Below, in pieces: positions 19,400 through 27,671 of a stretch of DNA of 64,000 bases. The stretch is from contig NZ_CP064939.1 of NCBI RefSeq assembly GCF_015679185.1, forward strand, positions 2,170,001-2,234,000, written 5' to 3'. The notes beneath the pieces were generated by a model, which was not told where the DNA came from, searched no databases, and saw only the letters and a program-made list of their open reading frames with translations. The position numbers and the translations under genes were made by a program. This DNA comes from Pedobacter endophyticus (GTDB taxonomy: Bacteria > Bacteroidota > Bacteroidia > Sphingobacteriales > Sphingobacteriaceae). Numbering within the stretch: the stretch's first letter is position 1; each line of letters starts with the position of its first letter.

Positions 19400-22300
19400 T
19401 TAAACAACAACATTAATGATTTTTCCTTTTACAAAGATGATCTTCTTAGGCGTTTTGCCGTCGAGGTATTTGGCAAACTGTTCATCGGCTAACAAAATGG
19501 CCTCTACTTCTGGCTGAGCCAGGGTTAAGCTTAAATTGAGGTTCATTTTCATCTTGCCGTTTACCGATACGGGATAAGCAAACTCATCTTCAACCAAATG
19601 TGCAGGGTTGAAAGTTGGGAAAGCGGTGTACGATAAACTTCCAGCCTGGTTACCCAGCTGAACCCAAAGTTCTTCGCAAATATGGGGTGCGTAAGGCGAT
19701 AAAATAATCACCATGTTTTGTAAAACGCTGCGTTTGTTGCATTTTAATTCTGTCAATTCGTTAACCGCAATCATAAAGCTCGAAACAGAGGTATTGAACG
19801 AGAAACGCTCGATATCATCCTGTACTTTTTTAATAATTTTGTGCAACGATTTTAACTCCGCCTTGCTTGGCTCGGCATCAGAAACTGTGAAGTCCCATGC
19901 CTCGTTATGGAACAACCGCCAAAACTTGCGCAAAAACTTAAACACCCCTTCAATTCCGTTTGTATTCCACGGTTTGCTTTGCTCTAACGGGCCTAAAAAC
20001 ATCTCGTACATGCGTAAAGTGTCGGCGCCATAGCGCTCAATCAAATCATCGGGATTAACCACGTTGTATTTCGATTTCGACATTTTTTCGACCTCTACGC
20101 CGCAGATGTACTTTCCACCTTCAAGAATAAATTCTGCATTTGCATATTCTTCTCTCCAGGCTTTAAATCTGTTGATATCTAATGTGTCATTCTCTACAAT
20201 ATTCACATCGACATGCAATGCCGATGTTTTATATTCTTTTCTCAATCCGGCCGAAACATAAGTATTGGTAGGCTTGCCGTTTTCGTCGTTAATCCTGTAA
20301 ACAAAATTGCTTCTACCTTGAATCATCCCCTGATTAATCAACTTTTTGAAAGGTTCTTCTTCTTTGGTGTAACCCAAATCTTTCAAAAACTTATTCCAGA
20401 AACGACTGTATAATAAGTGTCCGGTTGCATGTTCAGAACCGCCAATATATAAGTCGACATCTTTCCAGTATTCGACAGCTTCTTTTGATGCAAAGGCAGA
20501 ATCGTTATTGGCATCCATGTAACGGTACCAATACCAGCTACTTCCGGCCCAACCCGGCATGGTGCTGAGCTCGTAAAAATATCCAGCCCCACCTAAATCC
20601 TCCCCGGTAGGGAGGACTTTTGTATCTTCCATTGTGGCAAGTTTCTGCTCAATTTGAGTAACCACTCCCTCAGGATTGCCAATTACTTCATCATTCGTAA
20701 ATCGCATTACTTCAAAGCCATAACGAGATAACATTTCCGTTCTTTGTTGGTCTTCTTCTATTATGTCATTATGGTATCCGCCGTCAACCTCAACCACCAA
20801 ACCTTTTTTAAGAGAAATAAAATCTACGATATATGCATCAATCGGATGTTGTCTTCTAAATTTCATCCCGGCTTTATTGTGCCTTAAAAATTGCCATAAA
20901 ATATCCTCGGCTTCTGTGGGCTCAGTACGATTGCTTTTAGCATGCTCTTTTAGCATTCCATAAAGCATCGGATCTGCTTTGGAACGGTAGGCGTCCTTCA
21001 GCTCCCTCCCCTCTGGGGAGGGTTGGGGTGGGGCTTCGTATCTCCATCCCTCCGCTCTCGCCAAAGGCGGTTCACCTGTTTCAGTTGGTAAGTATTTATC
21101 AATTTCGGGCAAAATCAAAGGCAACTCTTCCTCTTTTATCAGGTATGGCAAGCCATCTTTAAAGTAAACCGGAATTGGCTCGCCCCAGTAACGCTGGCGG
21201 CCAAAAATCGCATCACGCTGTCGGAAATTCACTTTTGCTTTGCCCATACCTTCCTCTTCCAACCAGTTATTTAAAAAGGGAACTGCTTCTTTATAAGTCA
21301 TTCCATTTATAAGCCCAGAATTGACATACTTCCCTTCCTTGGTTGGGTCGGCTTGTGTATCAATATTCTGCTGGGCATCCAGTATCTGTACAATCGGTAA
21401 ATTGAAATGCGTTGCAAACAACCAATCGCGCTGGTCGCCACTTGGCACGCCCATAACCGCACCGGTTCCATAACCTGCAAGAACGTAGTCGGCAATCCAC
21501 AACGGAACGCGTTCGCCACTTACCGGGTTAATTACATAGGTGCCGGTGAAAGCCCCCGAAACCGTTTTGGTATCGGCCATTCGATCTAACTCCGATTTCT
21601 TTTTCGTTTGGGCGATATATTGCTCTACTTCTTGTTTTTGCTCAGGCGTAGTTAACGCAGCAACCCATTCGTGCTCAGGAGCCAGCACCAAATAAGAAAC
21701 ACCAAAAATGGTATCTACACGAGTAGTGAAGACCTCAATAAAGGCCGAAGACGTAAGTCCGGAGTCCGGAGTATCGATCTTGAATCGAACCGAAGCCCCA
21801 ACACTTTTGCCAATCCAGTTGCGCTGCATCTCTTTAATAGGTTCTGGCCAGTCTATTGTGTCTAATCCTTGCAAAAGCCTGTCAGAATATGCAGTAATTC
21901 TCATACTCCATTGCATCATCTTTTTCTGCTCAACCGGAAAACCTCCGCGTTCAGAAAAACCGTCTTTAACCTCATCATTGGCCAAAACCGTTCCCAAAGC
22001 CGGGCACCAGTTCACTGTACTTTCCCGTAGATAAGTCATGCGGTATTTTAACAACTCAATTTGCTTTTCCTCGTCAGAAAATGTTGCCCAGTCGCTCGGC
22101 AAAAAAGACTTTACATCATCATCGCAAACTGCTTTAACGTCGGCGGTTCCCGAGGCATTAAATTTTTCAATTAAGGTACTGATGTCTTCTGCACGATCTG
22201 TTTCGATATTGTACCAGGAGTTGAACAGTTGCATGAAAATCCACTGCGTCCATTTATAATAAGAGGGCTCGCTGGTACGAACTTCACGACTCCAATCGAA

Positions 22301-22651
22301 AGAGAAACCAATTTGATCTAACTGGCGACGGTATGTTGCAATGTTTGCTTCAGTGGTTATAGCCGGATGTTGACCGGTTTGAATGGCGTACTGCTCTGCA
22401 GGTAAACCAAACGAATCATAACCCATGGGATGCAAAACATTAAACCCTTTGAGGCGCTTATACCTCGCAAAAATATCGGATGCAATGTAACCAAGTGGGT
22501 GACCAACGTGCAAACCCGCTCCGGATGGATACGGAAACATATCTAACACATAGTATTTTGGTTTTTCAGAATTGCTTTCGGCTTTAAATGTTTCATGATC
22601 CGCCCAAAACTTCTGCCACTTTTGCTCTATTTCTTTGAATTGGTAATCCAT
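19400..22651 (-). CDS. leuS: Leucine--tRNA ligase with an in-frame DUF559 nuclease-domain insertion
   Basis: 1083 aa, against roughly 930 for related LeuRS. The synthetase parts are intact: HVGH at residues 48-51, the CP1 editing domain with TTRVDTIFG (about 310), the [12 protein letters not shown] segment, [20 protein letters not shown] after the insert, KMSKS at about 856-860, and the anticodon-binding C-terminus. Residues about 540-688 are foreign. They start in [12 protein letters not shown], contain a DUF559 domain ([20 protein letters not shown], then [11 protein letters not shown] and VVEVDGGYH) and end in [11 protein letters not shown]. The flanks are inverted-repeat hairpins at DNA level. 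A second short insert (TPDSGLTSS, about 293-302) is made from another repeat. The enzyme charges tRNA-Leu in the cytoplasm and is essential, so the hybrid is presumably functional. A -7 promoter motif lies at 22677. Confidence 0.93.
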   Translation of the reverse strand: MDYQFKEIEQKWQKFWADHETFKAESNSEKPKYYVLDMFPYPSGAGLHVGHPLGYIASDIFARYKRLKGFNVLHPMGYDSFGLPAEQYAIQTGQHPAITTEANIATYRRQLDQIGFSFDWSREVRTSEPSYYKWTQWIFMQLFNSWYNIETDRAEDISTLIEKFNASGTADVKAVCDDDVKSFLPSDWATFSDEEKQIELLKYRMTYLRESTVNWCPALGTVLANDEVKDGFSERGGFPVEQKKMMQWSMRITAYSDRLLQGLDTIDWPEPIKEMQRNWIGKSVGASVRFKIDTPDSGLTSSAFIEVFTTRVDTIFGVSYLVLAPEHEWVAALTTPEQKQEVEQYIAQTKKKSELDRMADTKTVSGAFTGTYVINPVSGERVPLWIADYVLAGYGTGAVMGVPSGDQRDWLFATHFNLPIVQILDAQQNIDTQADPTKEGKYVNSGLINGMTYKEAVPFLNNWLEEEGMGKAKVNFRQRDAIFGRQRYWGEPIPVYFKDGLPYLIKEEELPLILPEIDKYLPTETGEPPLARAEGWRYEAPPQPSPEGRELKDAYRSKADPMLYGMLKEHAKSNRTEPTEAEDILWQFLRHNKAGMKFRRQHPIDAYIVDFISLKKGLVVEVDGGYHNDIIEEDQQRTEMLSRYGFEVMRFTNDEVIGNPEGVVTQIEQKLATMEDTKVLPTGEDLGGAGYFYELSTMPGWAGSSWYWYRYMDANNDSAFASKEAVEYWKDVDLYIGGSEHATGHLLYSRFWNKFLKDLGYTKEEEPFKKLINQGMIQGRSNFVYRINDENGKPTNTYVSAGLRKEYKTSALHVDVNIVENDTLDINRFKAWREEYANAEFILEGGKYICGVEVEKMSKSKYNVVNPDDLIERYGADTLRMYEMFLGPLEQSKPWNTNGIEGVFKFLRKFWRLFHNEAWDFTVSDAEPSKAELKSLHKIIKKVQDDIERFSFNTSVSSFMIAVNELTELKCNKRSVLQNMVIILSPYAPHICEELWVQLGNQAGSLSYTAFPTFNPAHLVEDEFAYPVSVNGKMKMNLNLSLTLAQPEVEAILLADEQFAKYLDGKTPKKIIFVKGKIINVVV
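20585..21036 (-). mobile_element. Inverted-repeat-bounded DUF559 cassette inside leuS
   Basis: The ends at 20585-20620 and 21001-21036 are imperfect inverted copies of each other (GCCCCACC, then CCTCCCC...GGGAGG). Each also folds as its own hairpin. Between them lie about 125 codons encoding a DUF559 domain, related to the Vsr-type PD-(D/E)xK fold, in the same frame as leuS. Candidate catalytic residues are the Asp of IVDF and the Glu/Asp of VEVDGG. Removing about 450 nt restores a normal LeuRS loop (GWRYE joined to [11 protein letters not shown]). No intein splice motifs (N-terminal Cys/Ser block, C-terminal HN) are seen, so the insert should stay in the protein. That it is mobile is inference from the ends and the nuclease domain. 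Confidence 0.75.
21755..21771. repeat. ACTCCGG-type repeat inside leuS
   Basis: AGTCCGGAGTCCGGAGT encodes TPDSGL on the minus strand and makes a short in-frame extension in the CP1 editing domain of LeuRS. The same 17 nt occur, reverse-complemented, in the ribF foldback element (29444-29460). Confidence 0.75.
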
Positions 22652-22676
22652 TGCAAGGTTTTAATTTTTAAAGGGG

Positions 22677-22684
22677 CAAAATTA
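22677..22684 (-). promoter_or_regulatory. Promoter -7 element TAATTTTG for leuS
   Basis: On the minus strand TAATTTTG matches TAnnTTTG exactly and lies 25 nt upstream of the leuS ATG. A -33 TTG is not evident. Confidence 0.5.
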
Positions 22685-22922
22685 CGGAAATAAAGGGGTT
22701 TAGTAAAACATATTTTTGGCTAGATTCTTGGCACAAAAACACACAACATTCGCGTTTATGGCTTTAGGACTGCCTTGTAAGTCCTCAATTGCTTCACTAA
22801 ACCTACTTCGCCAAACAGCCACGGGAACGCAGAAGCCACGGAAAAGCAATAATTGTACGTTCCTACAAAAACCTACTCCGTTTTATGAAACCCTTTTAAT
22901 CTAATAAATCTATTTTTATTAG

Positions 22923-22930
22923 TATATTCG
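22923..22930 (+). promoter_or_regulatory. Promoter -7 element TATATTCG for the 56-aa gene
   Basis: TATATTCG lies 19 nt before the ATG at 22950. The wider string TATATTCGTATAT is repeated exactly in front of the membrane-protein gene at 32584. Confidence 0.45.
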
Positions 22931-22949
22931 TATATCAAAATGAGTAGTG

Positions 22950-23120
22950 ATGACACATATAACTATAGATAATAAACGGTACGTACTCATCCCCGAAGAA
23001 AATTACCAAGAATTGCAAAAAACGGCAGCACTAAAACACCATCCTGAAAACACTTTTTCAATTGCTGAAGCAAGAGAACACAGCAGAAAGTTAATTAAGA
23101 CATTTCATATTACATCATAG
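22950..23120 (+). CDS. Small antitoxin-like protein (56 aa), orphan
   Basis: The reading frame MTHITIDNKRYVLIPEENYQ continues to 56 residues. The start (ITIDNKRYVLIPEENYQELQKTA) resembles the N-termini of Phd/YefM- and similar type II antitoxins, in which a short DNA-binding beta-strand pair precedes a helix. The rest is a charged helix (IAEAREHSRKLIKTF). No toxin gene follows. Instead, the last base of the TAG stop is the first base of a repeat element (23120-23352), so the C-terminus may have been cut and re-terminated by that insertion. A -7 promoter motif precedes it. The function is inferred from resemblance only. Confidence 0.5.
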   Translation: MTHITIDNKRYVLIPEENYQELQKTAALKHHPENTFSIAEAREHSRKLIKTFHITS

Positions 23121-23352
23121 AACGGTCGTCATCCTCAGAGATCAGTTTTTAGGCAAAAAGAAAGGAGTTGTGATGACAGTTTTTAACGCTGTCATCCTGA
23201 GTTTAGATTTATGGGATAAAAATCAATATGAATGACGTAAATTATTCTTGCCGTCATTCCCGCGCAGGCGGGAATCCTAAAGCGTTGCGCTATTTTTGCA
23301 GTAAGATTCCCTACCGATAGCTATCGGTACAAGCTGGGAATGACGACCGTTC
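23120..23352. repeat. MITE-like element with GAACGGTCGTCAT terminal inverted repeats
   Basis: GAACGGTCGTCAT at 23120-23132 matches ATGACGACCGTTC at 23340-23352 as a perfect 13-bp terminal inverted repeat around 207 nt of non-coding, palindrome-rich sequence. It includes CCGCGCAGGCGGG and CCGATAGCTATCGG. The left 50 nt recur at 40167; related left ends lie at 41866 and 45199. No transposase is inside, so mobility would have to be supplied in trans. Confidence 0.75.
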
Positions 23353-23685
23353 ATGTAGTGTCTTATAAAACAGCAAGTTGCAAAAAACGTCAATAGTAGT
23401 ATAACGCCCGCCTGACCGGACGGGCAGGAAAGATCCCCAGCGATGAAGCGCATAACGCCAAAACCCCACTGCCAAAGGGCGAGTGAGTCGGCAAGAACGG
23501 TAAGGTGTAGGTTGCAGATGCTTTCCCGAGAAATCGGGACAGGCTGTTCCTCAGCATTGACAAAACGGGTGCTTTCATTGGTAGCTTGACTGCGGATCTA
23601 TTTAGCACAAACGCTAAGCATGAAAGTTGCTGATCCCGAAGCTTTGAAGACAGGCTGTACCTCGCAATGACAAGAAACAAAAAAT
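23353..23685. other. Repeat-rich non-coding gap
   Basis: This stretch has short palindromes of the TCCCGAGAAATCGGGACAGG type and a fragment ending in CTCGCAATGACA, related to the CATTGCGAGG repeats seen at 40236 and 45206. A 108-codon open frame on minus is a by-product of these repeats and is not called. Confidence 0.55.
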
Positions 23686-23710
23686 GCGCCATTGACAATA
23701 TCAATGGCGC
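23686..23710 (-). terminator. Terminator after the lipocalin-like lipoprotein gene
   Basis: GCGCCATTG and CAATGGCGC form a perfect 9-bp stem around a 7-nt loop. On the minus strand it is followed by ATTTTTTG. It lies 27 nt after the stop of the gene at 23737. Confidence 0.85.
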
Positions 23711-23736
23711 AAGCAAATAATCGGGAGATTAAAATC

Positions 23737-24165
23737 CTATTTTGTTAAATAATATACTTTTGTAACGTTGGTTTTATCAATTTTCGAGGTAAATTGAAAT
23801 TGAGTGGTGGTTAAATTATTCACTCTGGCGTAGTTCTGTCCGTCGTTCAAATCCATTGTAAATTGGTCTGAATAGATAATAATATAAGTACCAATTGTTC
23901 TGTTGCCCTTTAAACTAAGCTCAACCTGATCGTCGTTGTTCGATTTGAAATCAACATAATCGCCGCCCGTTCCATAAGTAAAAGTTCCGTTAACTTTTGT
24001 TGGGTCGCTCAGCGTTTCGGCCGCTGTATAGCCACTCACTTCAATTTTGCTGATCATCCATTTCCCCATCATGCGGGCTTTTAATGAGGTCTCATCTTTT
24101 TTGCATGAAATAAAGGCCGTAGTAAAAACAAGAAGCAGGGCGAGGGATGTAATTTTTCTTTTCAT
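23737..24165 (-). CDS. Lipocalin-like lipoprotein, hypothetical
   Basis: 142 aa with a lipoprotein signal MKRKITSLALLLVFTTAFISC and a KKDET stretch after the lipidated Cys. Acidic residues soon after the Cys are seen in Bacteroidota surface-export signals, though here they are two residues later. The mature part is a single small beta-rich domain (GKWMISKIEVSGY, then alternating strands) of the type annotated as lipocalin-like. It has no catalytic motif; ligand binding is a guess. It is monocistronic with its own terminator and is divergent from ftsX. Its immediate downstream region is repeats. Confidence 0.75.
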   Translation of the reverse strand: MKRKITSLALLLVFTTAFISCKKDETSLKARMMGKWMISKIEVSGYTAAETLSDPTKVNGTFTYGTGGDYVDFKSNNDDQVELSLKGNRTIGTYIIIYSDQFTMDLNDGQNYARVNNLTTTQFQFTSKIDKTNVTKVYYLTK

Positions 24166-24308
24166 AAGGGATTAATTGTTTTAGGTTAATAATTAACGCC
24201 CTTTATGCAAATTTCGTACCGCCTTTTAAAAATTTTAATTTCATAAAACAATTTGAGCGCCAATGTAAAACGCTGGTCAACCTTTAATCGTCATTTACCA
24301 ACTAAACA

Positions 24309-24340
24309 TTGGGCATTATCAGGTATAATTTCTATTTTCG
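24309..24340 (+). promoter_or_regulatory. Bacteroidota promoter for ftsX (TTG -33, TATTTTCG -7)
   Basis: TTG at 24309-24311 and TATTTTCG at 24333-24340 are 21 nt apart, within the usual range. The ftsX ATG follows 21 nt after the -7 element. Confidence 0.6.
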
Positions 24341-24361
24341 CAGAAAACAAAACTGAAATAC

Positions 24362-25240
24362 ATGGAAGAATTCGAAGTAAGCGACGCCTCTAAGAAAACC
24401 AAAACCGTATATATTTCTACTATTATTAGTATTGCTTTGGTTTTATTAATGCTCGGCCTGCTTGGGTTGGTACTTGTACATGCCAAAAACCTATCCAACT
24501 ACGTTAAGGAAAACATTGTGTTGAATATCATTGTAGATGAGGCTGCGAAAGAAACCGATATTCTGGCTTTTCAAAAGGAATTAAACTCAAATCCGGCGGT
24601 TAAGCAAACGCAATATGTAAATAAAGAGCTGGCTGCAAGGAACCTGACACAAGACTTAGGTGAAGACTTCGTTAATTTCTTAGGATACAACCCCTTGACT
24701 TCTACGTTCGATGTGTACCTGAAAGCCGATTATGCAAACAACAAAAGCATTGAGGCGTTAAAAGTAAACATTTCGAAAAATCCTGTGGTAAAAGAAGTAG
24801 TTTACCAAAGCTCATTAATCGATATGGTAAACAAAAACATCAGTACCATCAGTTTAATCATCCTCGCATTTGCTGCATTGTTGCTAACAATTTCTATTGC
24901 GCTGATTAACAACACCATACGCCTAGCCATTTACTCGCAGCGATTTTTAATTAAAAGTATGCAGCTTGTTGGTGCAACAAAAGATTTTATTCGACGTCCT
25001 TTCTTATTATTTGCTGCACTGCATGGTTTAATCGCAGCCTTTATTGCAATAATTATTTTGTTGGCTACCTTAATTTATGCCAGAAAGGAAGTTCCAGAGA
25101 TCATTATCCTTAACAATTACCAAGAATTTGGTCTTGTGTTTGTTAGTTTAATTATCATTGGCATTTTTATAACCGGCATTAGCACTTGGTTTGCAGTGAG
25201 CAGATATTTACGTTTAAAATCTTATCATTTATACAGATAA
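24362..25240 (+). CDS. ftsX: Cell-division protein FtsX (ABC-type permease)
   Basis: 292 aa with an N-terminal membrane segment at about 17-40, an extracytoplasmic domain to about 165 (containing FVNFLGYNPLTSTFDVYLK), and three more membrane segments in the C-terminal half. ITISIALINNTIRLAIYSQRFLIKSMQLVGAT is the FtsX-domain signature. FtsX pairs with the ATPase FtsE to activate septal peptidoglycan hydrolases; ftsE is not adjacent here, as is usual in this phylum. The stop overlaps the start of the DUF3098 gene (taATG). It heads a cluster of envelope and housekeeping genes and has a good promoter match. Confidence 0.93.
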   Translation: MEEFEVSDASKKTKTVYISTIISIALVLLMLGLLGLVLVHAKNLSNYVKENIVLNIIVDEAAKETDILAFQKELNSNPAVKQTQYVNKELAARNLTQDLGEDFVNFLGYNPLTSTFDVYLKADYANNKSIEALKVNISKNPVVKEVVYQSSLIDMVNKNISTISLIILAFAALLLTISIALINNTIRLAIYSQRFLIKSMQLVGATKDFIRRPFLLFAALHGLIAAFIAIIILLATLIYARKEVPEIIILNNYQEFGLVFVSLIIIGIFITGISTWFAVSRYLRLKSYHLYR

Positions 25241-25470
25241 TGGCATTAGAAAAAAAAACAAGTCCGAATACAAAGGACGTTAACAGCGAATTGGTATTTA
25301 CAAAAAAGAACTATCAGTTATTAATTATCGCCATTGCTATTGTAGCACTTGGCTTTATCTTAATGATGGGCACCGAAGGCGATATTTACGATTTCAGAAG
25401 AACGCTTCTTGCTCCGTTAGTTGTTTTGTTTGGTTTTGCATTTGGAATTTTTGCCATACTAAAAAAATAA
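25240..25470 (+). CDS. DUF3098 small membrane protein
   Basis: 76 aa from the ATG that overlaps the ftsX stop by one base; a longer frame from 25186 lies inside ftsX and is rejected. It has two membrane segments (LLIIAIAIVALGFILMM and LLAPLVVLFGFAFGIFAIL) joined by GTEGDIYDFRRT, the conserved core of DUF3098. The family is found next to ftsX throughout Bacteroidota, and its role is unknown; a link to cell division is inferred only from this location. Translational coupling to ftsX is very likely. Confidence 0.85.
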   Translation: MALEKKTSPNTKDVNSELVFTKKNYQLLIIAIAIVALGFILMMGTEGDIYDFRRTLLAPLVVLFGFAFGIFAILKK

Positions 25471-25502
25471 TTTGCCAAAACACCAGCATTTATTTAACTT
25501 TA
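25471..25502 (+). promoter_or_regulatory. Promoter for the DUF2281/PIN pair (TTTG and TAACTTTA)
   Basis: TTTG at 25471-25474 and TAACTTTA at 25495-25502 are spaced by 20 nt and end 4 nt before the antitoxin ATG, implying a very short or leaderless transcript. Confidence 0.45.
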
Positions 25503-25506
25503 GAAT

Positions 25507-25713
25507 ATGACAACTACAAATTTGCAAATCGAGATCAATTCGCTTCCTATGAATCTTAGGCAGGAAGTTGCCGATTTTGTTGAATTTCTGAAGACAAAAA
25601 ATAAAACTGCTGAAACCAAATTAAAATCACGCGAATTTGGTTTTGCAAAAGGCAAGATCAACCTTTCTGACGATTTTGATGAGCCTTTGGAAATGTTTGC
25701 CGATTACATTTAA
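25507..25713 (+). CDS. DUF2281-type antitoxin
   Basis: 68 aa. The N-terminal half (QIEINSLPMNLRQEVADFVEFLKTK) is the DUF2281/VapB-like segment, and the acidic C-terminal tail (KINLSDDFDEPLEMFADYI) ends in the D-F-D-x-P-L-x-x-F pattern typical of antitoxin tails that sit in a PIN toxin groove. The stop codon overlaps the toxin start by one base, giving the usual coupled type II pair. By family analogy it would neutralise the PIN nuclease and repress its own promoter. The pair interrupts the ftsX-uppP cluster. Confidence 0.85.
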   Translation: MTTTNLQIEINSLPMNLRQEVADFVEFLKTKNKTAETKLKSREFGFAKGKINLSDDFDEPLEMFADYI

Positions 25714-26099
25714 TGGCTTTTCTATTAGATACACATACCTTTTTGTGGTTTGTGGCTGGAGATGATCAATTACCTGCTTCCGTTCAAAAAGAACTTGTGC
25801 GTGTAGACACTCCCTGTTTCTTAAGCATAGGTTCTTTGTGGGAAATCGCAATAAAAAAGCAAATTGGCAAACTCGATCTGCGAATAGATTTCAATGAGCT
25901 ATTCCGTTTCGCAGAGCGAAACCAGATTGAAATCATTCCTATAAACGAGACTCACTTATCTACATTACTAACCCTTGATTTTGTTAACAACGACCCGTTC
26001 GATAGAATCATCGTGTCGCAAGCAATTGCAGAAAAGCTGGTTTTAATATCGAGAGACAAAAAATTGAAAAATTATAACATTCCTATAAAATGGGCTTAA
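25713..26099 (+). CDS. PIN-domain toxin (VapC-like)
   Basis: 128 aa single PIN domain. It starts with FLLDTHTFLWF (first catalytic Asp), has IGSLWEIAIKKQIGKL (conserved Glu) and ends with NDPFDRIIVSQAIAEKLVLISRDKKL (two further acidic sites). These four acidic positions bind Mg2+ in PIN ribonucleases, which as toxins cleave tRNA or rRNA. It overlaps the antitoxin by 1 nt and ends 19 nt before uppP. All catalytic positions seem intact, so the pair is probably active. Confidence 0.88.
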   Translation: MAFLLDTHTFLWFVAGDDQLPASVQKELVRVDTPCFLSIGSLWEIAIKKQIGKLDLRIDFNELFRFAERNQIEIIPINETHLSTLLTLDFVNNDPFDRIIVSQAIAEKLVLISRDKKLKNYNIPIKWA

Positions 26100-26118
26100 A
26101 TAACCCATCATCTAACTT

Positions 26119-26913
26119 ATGAACTTCTTAGAAGCCATTATCCTCGCCATAATTGAAGGATTAACAGAATTTTTGCCCGTATCAAGCACCGGCCACATGA
26201 TTATCGGATCATCGTTTATGGGTATAGCAAGCGATCCCTTTGTTAAACTATTTACCGTTGCCATTCAGCTCGGCGCAATCTTGTCGGTGGTTGTACTATA
26301 TTTCAAGCGTTTTTTTAAAACAATAGACTTTTACATTAAGCTTTTAGTCGCGTTTATACCAGCAGCATTTTTCGGGTTGCTATTGAGTAAAAAAATCGAC
26401 GAACTTTTAGAAAGTCCCTTAGCTGTTGGCATTTCGCTGTTAGTTGGTGGCGTAATCTTATTATTTGTTGACAAATGGTTCAACAAACCGACTATAAACG
26501 AAGAAGAAAACGTAAACTATTTAACCGCGTTAAAAATCGGATTTTTTCAATGCATCGCCATGATTCCGGGCGTATCTCGATCTGGCGCAACAATTGTTGG
26601 CGGTATGAGCCAAAAACTAAGCAGAAAAGTAGCAGCCGAATTTTCGTTCTTTCTGGCTGTGCCCACTATGTTTGCCGCAACTGCCAAAAAACTGTACGAC
26701 TTTTATAAAGAAGGGCACACCATCACCCACGAGCAAATTAATTTATTAATTGTTGGCAATGTAATCGCCTTTATTGTAGCCCTTTTGGCTATTAAAAGCT
26801 TTATCGGCTATCTTAACAAACATGGTTTCAGGATGTTTGGCTGGTACAGAATTATCGCCGGATTGATCATCATCATCCTGCTTTACACCGGACACAACTT
26901 ACAAATTATATAA
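26119..26913 (+). CDS. uppP: Undecaprenyl-diphosphate phosphatase
   Basis: 264 aa polytopic inner-membrane protein of the BacA/UppP family. Both signature motifs are present: [15 protein letters not shown] near the N-terminus (catalytic Glu cluster plus the SSTGH phosphate loop) and [10 protein letters not shown] near residue 155 (catalytic Arg). It dephosphorylates undecaprenyl pyrophosphate to recycle the lipid carrier for peptidoglycan and other surface polymers; overproduction gives bacitracin resistance. In this phylum it usually follows DUF3098 directly, but here a toxin-antitoxin pair lies between. The truB promoter begins 5 nt after the stop. Confidence 0.95.
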   Translation: MNFLEAIILAIIEGLTEFLPVSSTGHMIIGSSFMGIASDPFVKLFTVAIQLGAILSVVVLYFKRFFKTIDFYIKLLVAFIPAAFFGLLLSKKIDELLESPLAVGISLLVGGVILLFVDKWFNKPTINEEENVNYLTALKIGFFQCIAMIPGVSRSGATIVGGMSQKLSRKVAAEFSFFLAVPTMFAATAKKLYDFYKEGHTITHEQINLLIVGNVIAFIVALLAIKSFIGYLNKHGFRMFGWYRIIAGLIIIILLYTGHNLQII

Positions 26914-26917
26914 TCTG

Positions 26918-26925
26918 TATCTTTG
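26918..26925 (+). promoter_or_regulatory. Promoter -7 element TATCTTTG for truB
   Basis: This is an exact TAnnTTTG element in the 26-nt gap between uppP and truB, 14 nt before the GTG start. It would give the truB-yitT unit its own transcript. Confidence 0.6.
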
Positions 26926-26939
26926 CGCAAAAAAGATTT

Positions 26940-27671
26940 GTGAGTACAGAAAATTCAAAGTTTAAAGATTTCAATTTTGCCGAGGGCGAACTGCTACTGA
27001 TCAACAAACCCTACAAATGGACCTCGTTCGATGTAGTTGGCAAAATCCGCAATTCGCTAAAACCGCTAAAACTCAAAGTTGGCCATGCCGGCACATTAGA
27101 CCCGCTGGCAACCGGCCTGCTCATCATTTGTACCGGCAAGTTAACCAAGCAGATAGACACCTTTCAGGCCGAAGAAAAAGAATATACCGGAACGATGGTT
27201 TTGGGCGCCACTACCCCATCGTTTGATATGGAAACCGAGACAGACCAAACCTTCGATATCAGCAACATCACCGAAACACAAATTTATGATGCCTGTAAGC
27301 CATTTATCGGCGATATTGAGCAATATCCGCCGGCACACTCGGCAGTAAAAATAAACGGCGAACGCTTGTATGTAAAGGCACGACTTGGCGAAGAAGTAGA
27401 ACTCCGCAAGCGCTTTGTTAACGTGCCCGAGTTTGAAATTACCCGCATCGCGTTGCCCGAAATCGATTTCAGGATTGTGTGCAGCAAAGGCACCTATATC
27501 CGCTCACTGGTTTCAGATTTTGGAAAACAACTCAATAACGGCGCATATCTATCAAAACTAACCCGCACCCGGAGCGGCAACTTTTTGCTGGCCGATTCAT
27601 TTGAGGTTTTAGAGCTTGTTAATTATATTCGTAGCAAGAAAGAAGAAACTAAAGCTCAACAAGAAGCATGA
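26940..27671 (+). CDS. truB: tRNA pseudouridine(55) synthase
   Basis: 243 aa from a GTG start; the next in-frame ATG lies well inside the conserved region. The catalytic motif is KVGHAGTLDPLATGLL, with Asp as the nucleophile, and downstream come YPPAHSAVKINGERLYVKAR and CSKGTYIRSL, all standard TruB segments. It makes pseudouridine 55 in the T-loop of tRNAs. It lacks the long C-terminal PUA extension, as in other short bacterial TruB. Its stop overlaps the YitT-family start (ATGA). Confidence 0.95.
   Translation: MSTENSKFKDFNFAEGELLLINKPYKWTSFDVVGKIRNSLKPLKLKVGHAGTLDPLATGLLIICTGKLTKQIDTFQAEEKEYTGTMVLGATTPSFDMETETDQTFDISNITETQIYDACKPFIGDIEQYPPAHSAVKINGERLYVKARLGEEVELRKRFVNVPEFEITRIALPEIDFRIVCSKGTYIRSLVSDFGKQLNNGAYLSKLTRTRSGNFLLADSFEVLELVNYIRSKKEETKAQQEA

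Noticed and set aside
20585..21036. Intein in leuS
   Set aside because: No N-terminal splice block beginning with Cys/Ser, no C-terminal HN followed by Cys/Ser/Thr, and the nuclease domain is DUF559, not LAGLIDADG.
23390..23716. 108-codon minus-strand frame
   Set aside because: It spans dispersed palindromic repeats and the terminator of the neighbouring gene, and its composition is repeat-like.
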